From assembly GCA_046757965.1 (NCBI GenBank), contig JBHHZI010000100.1, positions 1 to 12,225 on the forward strand: a DNA stretch of 12,225 nt, written 5' to 3'. A model generated the notes under the pieces. The model worked only from the letters and a program-made list of their open reading frames with translations. It was not told the DNA's origin and made no database searches. A program made the translations under genes and the position numbers. Source of the stretch: JBHHZI01 sp046757965. GTDB taxonomy: Bacteria; Acidobacteriota; Polarisedimenticolia; SMYD01. Position 1 is the first letter of the stretch; each line of letters begins with the position of its first letter. This document shows positions 1 through 8,279 of this stretch, piece by piece.

Positions 1-2
1 AG

Positions 3-1286
3 GCCCTGTACCCGGAAGCTTCCTCGTATGCCGACGACCCCCGCCTGACCCCCATCCAGGCCCAGGCGCGGCGGCACCATGCCGATGCCCGATCCCACTT
101 CAACGCCGACCACTTCGACGAGGCCCGTATCAAGGCCATCCTCTCCCGGAACAACTCCCAGAAGGCCATCGACACGGCCCGGTCGGAGGAGACGACGCGG
201 ATGGAGGTGCGGTTCTACAAGGTTCATGGGGGGGTGAAGGTGAAGCGGGCCGGCAACCTCCTCTGGAAGGCTGCCAACATCAATGAGCCCCTGAGGATCG
301 GTGACGCCATCAAGACGGCCTCCAACGGGTCGGCCCAGATCATCTACTTCGAGGGCTCTATCACCACCATCAAGCCCGGTTCGCTGGTGGTCATCAGCAA
401 CCTGGTCAGCGATCCCGAGACCCGTGCGGTGCAGGTGACGGAGAGCCTCAAGGTCGGCGGTGTCCAGTCCGCGGCGTTCGGGTCGAACCCGGCCGGCTCG
501 GTGCACCAGGTCACCACGGAGAATTCGGTGGCGCGCGCCCCGACGGAGAAACGGTCCGACTTCGAGGTGGATTTCGACACCGAGAACGGGTCCACCCGGG
601 TGGCCGTGCATGAGGGAGAGGCCGAACTGACCGCGGGGGACAACTCCATCACCCTGCAACCCGCGCAAGGGATCAGCGTGGCGGCCGATGGCCGTTTCTC
701 GGCTCGCGAGGCCGTCCTGCGGGCGCCGCGTGCCATGTCACCGTCCGATCAGAAGATCATCCTGGCCGACGCATCCGGATCGAAGGGCCTGGATCTGGTC
801 TGGAGCGAGGTGCCCGGCGCCCGTGCCTACCGCCTGGAGGTGGCCCGGGACCCCCTGATGGCGGATCTGACCGAGGAACTCGACCACAGCGGTCCAACCA
901 CGGTGCGGCTGGACGCCCTGCCGCAGGGGAACTGGTTCTGGCGTGTCGTGGCCATCGACGCTCATGGGCAGCGAGGCCGCTACAGCCCGATCTCCGAGTT
1001 CCGGATCGCTTCCGCGGAAGCGGCAGCGATATCGGACCGCGAGCCGCCACAGCTCGACCTGACCGATGTTCTGCAGACCGGCAACCTGGTGATCATCAGC
1101 GGGCGGACGGACTCCGACGCGCGCCTGTGGGTGGACAGCCAGCGCGTGGATGTCTACGAGGACGGCACCTTCACCGCGGTCGTCCGCCTCCATCAGGATG
1201 GCCGCAATCTGCTCGAGATCGTGGCCCAGGATCCCGCGGGTAACGAGACCGTGGCGCGCCGCGAGGCGTTCCTGGATGTCTTCTAG
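3..1286 (+). CDS. FecR-domain protein with Fn3-like and Ig-like modules (5' partial)
   Basis: The frame is open from base 3 with no stop, so the gene starts before the window. The first possible start inside it (ATG at 201) lies just ahead of the FecR domain and is probably internal. The 66 residues before that ATG are charged and helical-looking. From about nt 220 a FecR-type domain follows (VHGGVKVK, then LRIGDAIKTASNGSAQI and the second half around TRVAVHEGEAEL near nt 595-640). About nt 785-1010 encodes a fibronectin-III-like module (LVWSEVPGARAYRLEVA, GNWFWRVVAID). About nt 1035-1283 encodes a bacterial Ig-like module ending DPAGNETV. FecR domains are known from periplasmic anti-sigma or sensor proteins and from envelope proteins of unknown role. 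No sigma factor gene is adjacent, so a surface or periplasmic structural role is as likely as signalling. Any signal peptide or membrane anchor would be upstream of the window. Stop TAG; the next gene starts 8 nt later. Confidence 0.8.
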   Translation, partial: ALYPEASSYADDPRLTPIQAQARRHHADARSHFNADHFDEARIKAILSRNNSQKAIDTARSEETTRMEVRFYKVHGGVKVKRAGNLLWKAANINEPLRIGDAIKTASNGSAQIIYFEGSITTIKPGSLVVISNLVSDPETRAVQVTESLKVGGVQSAAFGSNPAGSVHQVTTENSVARAPTEKRSDFEVDFDTENGSTRVAVHEGEAELTAGDNSITLQPAQGISVAADGRFSAREAVLRAPRAMSPSDQKIILADASGSKGLDLVWSEVPGARAYRLEVARDPLMADLTEELDHSGPTTVRLDALPQGNWFWRVVAIDAHGQRGRYSPISEFRIASAEAAAISDREPPQLDLTDVLQTGNLVIISGRTDSDARLWVDSQRVDVYEDGTFTAVVRLHQDGRNLLEIVAQDPAGNETVARREAFLDVF

Positions 1287-1294
1287 CAGGCAGC

Positions 1295-2230
1295 GTGTTG
1301 GCGGAAACCGGCATCATCGCCGTCGTCACGTGCGGCAACGACGATCTGTCCGGCGTGCACGAGGCGCCGGATTGCGGTGATCTGAACCTGTCCCTCATCA
1401 ATGTGGACAGCCTGTCGCGGGGTGGGCTCGACGGGCTCGCCGTCGATGCGGTCCTCTACCCGATCACCGAGGCCACGGACTCGCTGCACGAGGAGGTGAC
1501 GCGTCTGCGGGCGGATTCGAACGCCCTGCCGGTGATCTCGTACGCGGCCGACGCCGCGGCCCCGGCCGATGCCCTGCGCGAGCGGTCGCGGAAGCTGGGA
1601 TGCGCCGCCCACCTGGACGGGCCGCTCTCCGGTCCCGAGGTGGTCAAGACCGTGCGCCGAGAATGCCGTCTGGCGGAGGCGCTGGACGCTCTCAGCCGCT
1701 CCCGGGAGGAGGCCCGCCGGGAGCACGAGAAGGTCACCCATCTGGTCGACATCATCAAGACGGTCAACTCGGTGCTGGAGCCCGCCCGTGTGATCGACGT
1801 GGTGATGGAGAAGGCGCGGGCGACGCTGCGGAGCGAGATCTGGTGTCTGTTTCTCATGGACGACGGCGACGATGCGCTGACCCTGTCTCACGTGGGTGGT
1901 GTCCGCGTGGAGGATACCCGGCCGTATCGGCTGCGGGCCGGCAAGGGCATCGTCGGGCACGTGCTCGAGAGCCAGCGGCCGGTGATCGTCAACGATGTGC
2001 AGACCGACGAGCGCCACGATCCGGAGTTCGACCGCCGGGTCGGCATCGTGAGCCGGTCGGTGCTGGTGGCGCCGCTGATCAGTCGCGGCCAGGTTGTCGG
2101 CGTGGTCAAGCTCGTCAATCGCGTTCCCGGCGGGTTCTTCTCCCCGGCGGATCAGTCGCTGGTCACCCTGCTGATGGAACCGGCGGCCATCGCCCTGGAG
2201 AACGCCATCCTCTTCAAGAAGATGGAATAG
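1295..2230 (+). CDS. Degenerate receiver + GAF sensor half of an interrupted GGDEF gene
   Basis: The start is GTG at 1295 with a weak AGCAGG upstream, 8 nt after the FecR gene. Residues about 30-125 look like a receiver fold (VDAVLYPI, LPVISYAAD, LGCAAHLDGPL) without its chemistry: the phospho-acceptor position is Pro56, and the conserved Lys of the usual K-P motif aligns with Gly. It is probably a pseudo-receiver. A charged helical linker (about 125-150) leads to a GAF domain (about 150-305, including GIVGHVLESQRPVIVNDV and VLVAPLISRGQVVGVVKLVN). GAF domains bind small ligands or mediate dimerisation; the ligand cannot be read from sequence. The frame ends in TAG at 2228-2230 right after FKKME. 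The next in-frame codons give LSITDDLTRLYN, the normal junction into a GGDEF domain, so this is the sensor half of one 477-codon gene. If the TAG is real and not read through, the product is a sensor without output. Confidence 0.75.
   Translation: MLAETGIIAVVTCGNDDLSGVHEAPDCGDLNLSLINVDSLSRGGLDGLAVDAVLYPITEATDSLHEEVTRLRADSNALPVISYAADAAAPADALRERSRKLGCAAHLDGPLSGPEVVKTVRRECRLAEALDALSRSREEARREHEKVTHLVDIIKTVNSVLEPARVIDVVMEKARATLRSEIWCLFLMDDGDDALTLSHVGGVRVEDTRPYRLRAGKGIVGHVLESQRPVIVNDVQTDERHDPEFDRRVGIVSRSVLVAPLISRGQVVGVVKLVNRVPGGFFSPADQSLVTLLMEPAAIALENAILFKKME
2228..2230 (+). other. In-frame TAG interrupting the receiver-GAF-GGDEF gene
   Basis: Codon 312 of the frame that opens at 1295 is TAG, set between GAF and GGDEF coding. 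Coding similarity resumes at the very next codon in the same frame (CTG TCG ATC ACC GAC GAT), with no insertion or shift. A single substitution would explain it; CAG to TAG is the simplest transition, restoring Gln. TAG is used as an ordinary terminator by the FecR gene and mreB here, so reassignment of TAG is unlikely. Alternatives are a true nonsense mutation, programmed readthrough, or a base-calling or assembly error. Confidence 0.9.
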
Positions 2231-2266
2231 CTGTCGATCACCGACGATCTGACCCGTCTGTACAAC

Positions 2267-2728
2267 GTGCGCTACCTGAACGGCTTTCTCATCCGGGAGA
2301 TCAGGCGGTGCCGGCGATACGGATTCCCGGCCAGCCTCATCTTCCTGGACATGGACGGCTTCAAGACCGTCAACGATCGATTCGGCCATCTCGCCGGCAG
2401 TCAGACGCTGACGGAGGTGGGGCAGGTGCTGCGCCAGACGGTCCGCGACATCGATGTGGTGGTGCGGTATGGCGGGGATGAATTTGTCATCGTCCTCCCG
2501 CAGACCGACGCCGCCGGGGCCATGGTGATCGCCGAACGGATCCGCCACCGGGTCTCCAAGGCCACCTTCCTGCCGGGCATGGGACTGAGTGTGCACCTGA
2601 CCGCCAGCCTGGGGGTGTCGGTGTTCCCGGAGCTCGGCGCCACCCGGGACGAGCTGATTCACAGCGCCGATGCGGCGATGTATCGCGTCAAGGGAGCCGG
2701 CAAGAATGGCGTCCAGCTCGCGGAATGA
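2267..2728 (+). CDS. GGDEF domain, Hypr-like (cyclic dinucleotide synthase), output half of the interrupted gene
   Basis: GGDEF domains condense two nucleoside triphosphates into a cyclic dinucleotide messenger. Domain similarity begins at 2231 (LSITDDLTRLYN), directly after the in-frame TAG. The first usable start, GTG at 2267, lies inside the domain and has no Shine-Dalgarno, so independent translation looks poor. Catalytic features are intact: metal-binding Asp in FLDMDGFK (codon at 2348), Asn in VNDRFGH (2372), signature GGDEF at 2471-2485, and an inhibitory I-site RDID at 2444-2455, five residues before GGDEF. The residue that is normally Asp in GHxxGD (PleD Asp344, which contacts guanine) is Ser here, AGT at 2399-2401, in GHLAGSQTL. 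That Ser marks Hypr GGDEF enzymes such as Geobacter GacA, which make 3',3'-cGAMP as well as c-di-GMP. Assigning cGAMP synthesis is therefore inference from one position plus similar receiver-GAF-GGDEF architecture. Stop TGA. Confidence 0.75.
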   Translation: MRYLNGFLIREIRRCRRYGFPASLIFLDMDGFKTVNDRFGHLAGSQTLTEVGQVLRQTVRDIDVVVRYGGDEFVIVLPQTDAAGAMVIAERIRHRVSKATFLPGMGLSVHLTASLGVSVFPELGATRDELIHSADAAMYRVKGAGKNGVQLAE

Positions 2729-2747
2729 AACATCCCGACTCGATCAT

Positions 2748-2777
2748 CTGGCAGGCGTCCCACCCGTGCAGTAGACT
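2748..2777 (+). promoter_or_regulatory. Possible sigma-70-type promoter upstream of mreB
   Basis: CTGGCA (2748-2753) and TAGACT (2772-2777) each match 4 of 6 consensus bases, with an 18-bp spacer. It lies in the 122-nt gap between the GGDEF gene and mreB, where a promoter for the elongasome operon is expected. The match is weak and GC-rich phyla often deviate from the consensus, so position and strength are uncertain. Confidence 0.3.
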
Positions 2778-2796
2778 GTCCGCCGCTCTCGCAATG

Positions 2797-2818
2797 TTCC
2801 CGGCAACCTGCCCGGGAA
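2797..2818 (+). promoter_or_regulatory. 7-bp perfect hairpin in the mreB leader
   Basis: TTCCCGG (2797-2803) pairs exactly with CCGGGAA (2812-2818) around an 8-nt loop. It sits between the candidate promoter and the mreB ribosome binding site (AGAGGA, 2837-2842). No T-tract follows, so it does not look like an intrinsic terminator. It could be a leader RNA stem affecting stability or translation, or a protein-binding inverted repeat. It does not resemble a GEMM (c-di-GMP or cGAMP) riboswitch. Confidence 0.4.
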
Positions 2819-2850
2819 TCACGAGTTCCGGCTGCTAGAGGAACCCGCCC

Positions 2851-3882
<1,032 letters not shown>

Positions 3883-3939
3883 GGCGGCCGGTCCGGGGAC
3901 GACGAGGGCGAACACGCAGAACCCGGGAGAGACCGCAAC

Positions 3940-4794
3940 GTGCTGAGTTTCCTGGGGGAGAATCGTGCGCCGCTGGTGGCGGTTTCGCTGCTCGTCGGTT
4001 TTCTCCTGCTGCTGTCGGTCCAGATCCGCAGCCCCGAGGCCGCCGGAACCCGGGCCGCCACGGGCGTGGTCTACGTCGTGGTGGCGCCGCTGGTCCGGGC
4101 AAGCGCGGGCGTGGTCGACGCCGTCGGCGACCTCTGGAGCGGGTATGTGGGTCTGCGCCACCTGAGAGACGAGAATCATCGTCTCGAGCAGGAGGTCGGC
4201 GCCCTGCGGATGGAGCGGCAGCGTCTGTCAGAGGCGGCCTGGGAGACCGAGAGGCTGCGAAAGCTGCTCGGGCTGAGGGAGGCCCTGACCCTTCCGAGCC
4301 GTTCGGCCGAGGTGATGCGGGTGGAGCTGACCGGGCCGTTTCGCGTCGCCCTCCTGGACCGGGGTCGGGACGATGGCGTGAGCCCGGACGATGCCGTGAT
4401 CACCCCGGACGGCGTCGTGGGGCGGGTCACGGATATCACCCGGCGAACCTGCCGGGTGCAGCTGATCATCGACACATCCAGCGGGGCGGCCGCCATGATC
4501 GGCCGGAGCCGGCAGCAGGGCATGGTCGTCGGGCGTCGGTCCGAGGGCGTGCAGATGCAGTACCTGTCGGTGCTGGCGGACGTGCGTGCCGGTGATGTCG
4601 TCGACACTTCCGGCCTCGACGGGATCTATCCGAGGGGGCTGCGTATCGGCCGCGTCGTCCGGCGCCTCGGCGGGGACCGCCTGCAGCAGAGCGTTGCGGT
4701 GGAGACCGCGGTGGACTTCCACCGTCTCGAGGAAGTTCTGATCCTCACGGGACAGACCGACAACCCCGACCGCGCCCCGGAAGCACGTCAATGA
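3940..4794 (+). CDS. mreC: Rod-shape-determining protein MreC
   Basis: MreC is a bitopic inner-membrane protein whose periplasmic part binds and activates PBP2/RodA and links them to MreB. The product is 284 residues, normal for the family. GTG at 3940 follows GGGAGA. Residues about 10-28 form one hydrophobic helix (VAVSLLVGFLLLLSV). Residues about 65-105 form a coiled coil for dimerisation (LRDENHRLEQEVGALRMERQ). The rest is the beta-barrel core with typical MreC features (LLDRGRDDGVSPDDAVITPDG, VQLIIDTSSGAAAMIGRS, DVVDTSGLDGIYPRGLRIG). It lies 57 nt after mreB in the same frame and 43 nt before mreD. Stop TGA. Confidence 0.95.
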   Translation: MLSFLGENRAPLVAVSLLVGFLLLLSVQIRSPEAAGTRAATGVVYVVVAPLVRASAGVVDAVGDLWSGYVGLRHLRDENHRLEQEVGALRMERQRLSEAAWETERLRKLLGLREALTLPSRSAEVMRVELTGPFRVALLDRGRDDGVSPDDAVITPDGVVGRVTDITRRTCRVQLIIDTSSGAAAMIGRSRQQGMVVGRRSEGVQMQYLSVLADVRAGDVVDTSGLDGIYPRGLRIGRVVRRLGGDRLQQSVAVETAVDFHRLEEVLILTGQTDNPDRAPEARQ

Positions 4795-4837
4795 CGCCGG
4801 CGAGCAGGTGGTACCTTGAGACGCGGTTCTCGTCCGC

Positions 4838-5335
4838 ATGAGGCCGGCACTGGGAGTGCTGGGGGCGGTGGCGGCCGCGGTGGTGGCGACCATCGTGCTC
4901 GGGCACGCCTGGCCCGATGGAGCCGGTGCCATCGACTTCTTCCTGATGGTCGTGGTGTACTACGCCATCACGCGTCCCCGGTTGAACGGCATCTGGATGG
5001 GCGCGGTTTGCGGACTGATCCAGGACGCCCTCGGCAGCCATTACCTCGGATATCAGGCCTTCGTGAAGACGGGCGTGGCGTACCTGGTCGGGGGCCTGGG
5101 GTCGAAGTTCATCCTGAACCAGCCGTTTCCCCAGTTCCTCGCGCTGCTCCTGGCGACCGTGCTGGACGCGGTCCTGGCGAGTGTTCTCTCCGCCATGGTC
5201 GGCCTGCCGGCTCCGTACGGCCCGGCGCACCTGGCGAAGGCGGTCCTGTTGAACCCGGTGCTCGGTCTGATGGTGTTCCGTCTCGTCGGACGGCGGCACC
5301 CGGCCGGTGGATCGGCGCACAACCGGGCACGGTGA
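4838..5335 (+). CDS. mreD: Rod-shape-determining membrane protein MreD
   Basis: This 165-residue hydrophobic protein has about five predicted membrane segments (residues about 5-25, 30-45, 50-65, 75-125 with two, and 135-155). MreD is a small, poorly conserved inner-membrane partner of MreC in the elongasome, and the call rests on size, hydrophobicity, the motif GAVCGLIQDALGSHYLGYQAF typical of the family, and its place between mreC and mrdA. ATG at 4838 is the only sensible start because an in-frame TGA lies 21 nt upstream. No clear Shine-Dalgarno is seen, so translation may be coupled to mreC. The C-terminal tail is basic and cytoplasmic. Confidence 0.9.
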   Translation: MRPALGVLGAVAAAVVATIVLGHAWPDGAGAIDFFLMVVVYYAITRPRLNGIWMGAVCGLIQDALGSHYLGYQAFVKTGVAYLVGGLGSKFILNQPFPQFLALLLATVLDAVLASVLSAMVGLPAPYGPAHLAKAVLLNPVLGLMVFRLVGRRHPAGGSAHNRAR

Positions 5336-5339
5336 GGCC

Positions 5340-7190
5340 GTGAAAGAGCATCTCGATTACGCGGAGCGCGAGCGCACCAGCCGGCGGACACGGGTGATCG
5401 TGTTCCTCCTCGGAGCCGCCTTTCTCGCCTACGGTTCCGGCCTGTGGTTCGAGCAGGTCCTCGACGGGGCCGCGTATCTCGAGGAGGCCGACAACAACTT
5501 CCTGCGGCATCAGGAGGTCGGGGCCTACCGCGGCAATATTCTCGATTCGGGCGGTCGGGTTCTCGTCAGCAATCGCCTGTCGTTCAACGTCATGCTCGAC
5601 CGCGAGCGGCTGACCGATACACCCGGCATGGAGGGGTTCGTGGCGAGCGTGCTCGGTGTGGAACCGATCGTGGTCGCCGACCGGCTGGCGAGAATGCGGT
5701 CGCGTCCGGTCCATGAGCCCGTTCTCCTGGGTGAGGATGTCGCGCTCCGCCAGGCGGTGGCCATCGAGGCACGCCGCCTGGAATGGCCGGCCCTCTCCAT
5801 CGACGTCGTGCCGCGTCGCAGCTATCGGTACGCGGCGCTCGCGGCGCACGTGCTCGGCTATGTCGGCGAGATCTCTCTGGCCGAGATCCGGTCCAGGGGT
5901 TTTCAGCCGGACCTGAGCCCGGGAGACATCGTCGGCAAGACCGGCATCGAGCGGGTATACGAGCGGGAACTCCAGGGCGTCAAGGGGTTCAAGCGGGTGA
6001 TCGTCAATTCCCGCGGGCGGGTGATGGACGACGTCGGGATCGACCGGGCCGTGGAGGATGGCACCGACATCGTGCTCAATCTCGACGTCACACTGCAGCA
6101 GGCCCTCGAGGAGGGGCTCGCCGGCCAGGTGGGCGCCGGTGTGTTCCTGGACCCGCGAAGCGGCGCGGTCCTGGCCATGGCGAGCTCGCCGTCGTTCGAA
6201 CCGAATCTGTTCGCGCGCCGCTTCCGGGCGGAAGAGTGGCGCGCGCTGACCGGTGATCCCCTCAAGCCGCTGCAGAACCGTGCCACACGCTCGCGTTTCT
6301 CCCCCGGCTCGACGTTCAAGCTGGTGGTGGCGGCTGCGGGACTGGAGGAAGGGATCATCGATGGAAGCACGCACATCTTCTGTGCGGGATCCGCCCCGTT
6401 CTATGGCCGGCGTTTCCGGTGCCACAAGGCCTCCGGGCACGGTGAGGTCAACCTCGAGGAGGCGCTCGTTCATTCCTGCAACATCTACTTCTACACGGTC
6501 GGGAAACAGCTCGGCATCGAGCGCATCGCCGCCTACGCTCGCCGGCTCGGGCTGGGCGCCAAGACCGGTATCGATCTGCCCGCCGAGGATCCGGGCCTGG
6601 TCCCCACACCCGAATGGAAGCGGGCGACGCGCCATGAACCGTGGTACGGCGGGGAGACGATCAGCGTGGCGATCGGGGGCGGTCCCATCTCGGTGACGCC
6701 GATCCAGATGGCGGTCATGGCCGCCACGCTGGCCAGCGGGGGGCGGCGAGTGACGCCGCGCGTCCGTCGCCGGGCATCCGTTCCGGGCGATTCAGGCCAG
6801 ACCCCGGACGTCGGCTTTTCCCCATCGACGATCCGGGCGCTACGAGTTGCGATGGCGGGTGTGGTGAAACGTGGCACCGGCACCCGGGTGGCCCTGGAGG
6901 GCATCGACGTGGCCGCCAAGACCGGCACGGCCCAGTTCTCGGCGCGCTCGGCGGGAGTGGACGCCGACGACATGCCGTACGCCATCCGGGACCACGCCTG
7001 GCTGGTCGGCTTCGCTCCCGCCGCCGCGCCGGAGATCGCCTTCGCGGTGTTCATCGAGCACGGCGGGCACGGGGGAACGGTGGCGGCACCGGTGGCGAGG
7101 CATGTCCTGGAAACGTTCTTCGGCCAGCGGTCCGGGGCGCAGCCGGTCACCGAGCCGGTGGGGAAGGTGGCGCGTGCCGGCACACCGTGA
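5340..7190 (+). CDS. mrdA: Penicillin-binding protein 2, elongation-specific D,D-transpeptidase
   Basis: PBP2 crosslinks new peptidoglycan strands during side-wall growth, working with RodA. The 616-residue length fits class B PBPs of this type. One membrane helix (about 18-35, VIVFLLGAAFLAYGS) is followed by the pedestal or dimerisation domain (AYRGNILDSGGRVLVSN, DIVGKTGIERVYERELQG) and the transpeptidase domain. The active-site motifs are all present: SxxK as STFK with catalytic Ser324 (codon 6309-6311), SxN as SCN starting at Ser379, and KTGT at Lys527. GTG at 5340 was chosen because it lies 4 nt after the mreD stop with GGTGAGG just before it. An in-frame GTG at 5307 would add 11 residues and overlap mreD. 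The gene ends 17 nt inside rodA, which suggests coupled translation. Confidence 0.95.
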   Translation: MKEHLDYAERERTSRRTRVIVFLLGAAFLAYGSGLWFEQVLDGAAYLEEADNNFLRHQEVGAYRGNILDSGGRVLVSNRLSFNVMLDRERLTDTPGMEGFVASVLGVEPIVVADRLARMRSRPVHEPVLLGEDVALRQAVAIEARRLEWPALSIDVVPRRSYRYAALAAHVLGYVGEISLAEIRSRGFQPDLSPGDIVGKTGIERVYERELQGVKGFKRVIVNSRGRVMDDVGIDRAVEDGTDIVLNLDVTLQQALEEGLAGQVGAGVFLDPRSGAVLAMASSPSFEPNLFARRFRAEEWRALTGDPLKPLQNRATRSRFSPGSTFKLVVAAAGLEEGIIDGSTHIFCAGSAPFYGRRFRCHKASGHGEVNLEEALVHSCNIYFYTVGKQLGIERIAAYARRLGLGAKTGIDLPAEDPGLVPTPEWKRATRHEPWYGGETISVAIGGGPISVTPIQMAVMAATLASGGRRVTPRVRRRASVPGDSGQTPDVGFSPSTIRALRVAMAGVVKRGTGTRVALEGIDVAAKTGTAQFSARSAGVDADDMPYAIRDHAWLVGFAPAAAPEIAFAVFIEHGGHGGTVAAPVARHVLETFFGQRSGAQPVTEPVGKVARAGTP

Positions 7191-8268
7191 GTTCGGCAGC
7201 TTCGACTGGCCGATGTTCCTGGCCGTGATGATGGTGTGCGGCATCGGGCTTCTGATGCTGCACTCGGCGACATTCCAGAACCCGGCGGTGGAAGGTCTGG
7301 CGGCCCGGCAGGCCATCTGGATGCTCATCGGACTCTGCGCGATGATGATCATCGTCGCCATCGATTATCAGACCATCGCCGAGTTCGTGAATCTGATCTA
7401 TGTCGGCGCCATAGCCGCCCTGGTCTACCTGGTGCTGTTCGGACGTGTGGTGTCGGGATCGAGAGCCTGGATGCAGATCGGGCCGGTGAGTATCCAGCCG
7501 TCCGAACCGGTCAAGATCATCGTCGTTCTCGCCATCGCGGCCTATGTGGCGGCGCTGAATGCACCGCGACTGGGACTGGCGAACCTGGTCTCCCTGGCGC
7601 TGATCGGCGGGATTCCCATGGGGCTCATCATCCTGCAGCCCGACTTCGGAACGGCCGTCACACTCGTGCCGGCGCTGCTGGCCACGGTCTTCGTCGCCGG
7701 TCTCGAGGTGCGGGTCCTGCTCGTCCTTCTCCTCCTGATGGCCCTGGCGTTTCCCGTCGCCTGGTTCACCTACTTCAAGGCGTACCAGAAGGAGCGTATT
7801 CTCACCTTCTTCGATCCGTCACGTGATCCCACCGGCGCGGGCTATCAGATCCGGCAATCCAAGATCGCGGTCGGCTCGGGCGGGCTGACCGGCAAGGGGC
7901 TGTTCCAGGGGACCCAGAGCCAGCTCCAGTTCCTTCCGGCGCAGCACACCGATTTCATCTTCGCCGTGATGGCGGAGGAACTCGGCTTCGCCGGTGCCGG
8001 AGGCCTGGTGGCGCTCTATGCGTTCCTGACCCTGAGGTGCCTGTCAACCGCGCAGCTGGCGCGGGACAAGCTGGGCCGCTACATCTCTCTCGGGTTCGGC
8101 AGCATCCTCGGCTGCCAGGTCCTTCTCAACCTGGGCATGGTCCTGGGGCTGGCGCCGATCGTCGGCATCCCGCTGCCGCTCATGTCGTACGGCGGGTCCT
8201 CGGTTCTCGCGACGCTCATCGGGTTCGGGCTGGTTCTGAACGTGAGAATGCGCCGGTTCGTCAACTGA
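7174..8268 (+). CDS. rodA: Peptidoglycan glycosyltransferase RodA (SEDS family)
   Basis: RodA is the SEDS-family polymerase that joins lipid II into glycan strands in the elongasome, paired with PBP2. The 364-residue product is strongly hydrophobic, with about ten membrane segments. Family landmarks are VVSGSRAWMQIG, VSIQPSEPVKI, ILQPDFGTAVTLVP, GYQIRQSKIAVGSGG, and the large extracytoplasmic loop FLPAQHTDFIFAV. Its Asp (residue 260, codon 7951-7953) matches the essential Asp of SEDS polymerases (Asp262 in E. coli RodA). The C-terminal GIPLPLMSYGGSS is also typical. Start GTG at 7174 overlaps the end of mrdA by 17 nt and has AAGGTGG upstream. The open frame runs further upstream, but that part is an out-of-frame shadow of mrdA. 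Confidence 0.95.
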   Translation: MPAHREFGSFDWPMFLAVMMVCGIGLLMLHSATFQNPAVEGLAARQAIWMLIGLCAMMIIVAIDYQTIAEFVNLIYVGAIAALVYLVLFGRVVSGSRAWMQIGPVSIQPSEPVKIIVVLAIAAYVAALNAPRLGLANLVSLALIGGIPMGLIILQPDFGTAVTLVPALLATVFVAGLEVRVLLVLLLLMALAFPVAWFTYFKAYQKERILTFFDPSRDPTGAGYQIRQSKIAVGSGGLTGKGLFQGTQSQLQFLPAQHTDFIFAVMAEELGFAGAGGLVALYAFLTLRCLSTAQLARDKLGRYISLGFGSILGCQVLLNLGMVLGLAPIVGIPLPLMSYGGSSVLATLIGFGLVLNVRMRRFVN

Positions 8269-8279
8269 CAGGGTCGCCG

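Noticed and set aside
2729..2850. Possible GEMM-type riboswitch before mreB, suggested by the adjacent Hypr-like gene
   Set aside because: The gap shows only a simple 7-bp hairpin and lacks the conserved GEMM core and paired stems.
4816..5343. Plus-strand frame overlapping mreD
   Set aside because: It is Arg/Gly/Pro-rich and without membrane segments, whereas the frame from 4838 gives the expected hydrophobic MreD.
5109..6635. Long minus-strand open frame opposite mreD and mrdA
   Set aside because: It lies antisense to clearly conserved genes and has low-complexity composition with no recognisable motif.
6871..7173. A 100-codon N-terminal extension of rodA
   Set aside because: This stretch is the out-of-frame image of the PBP2 transpeptidase domain (KTGT region). 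RodA-like sequence begins after the GTG at 7174, which has its own ribosome binding site.
8037..8279. An upstream extension of the CLC gene
   Set aside because: It overlaps the end of rodA in another frame and has no CLC similarity.
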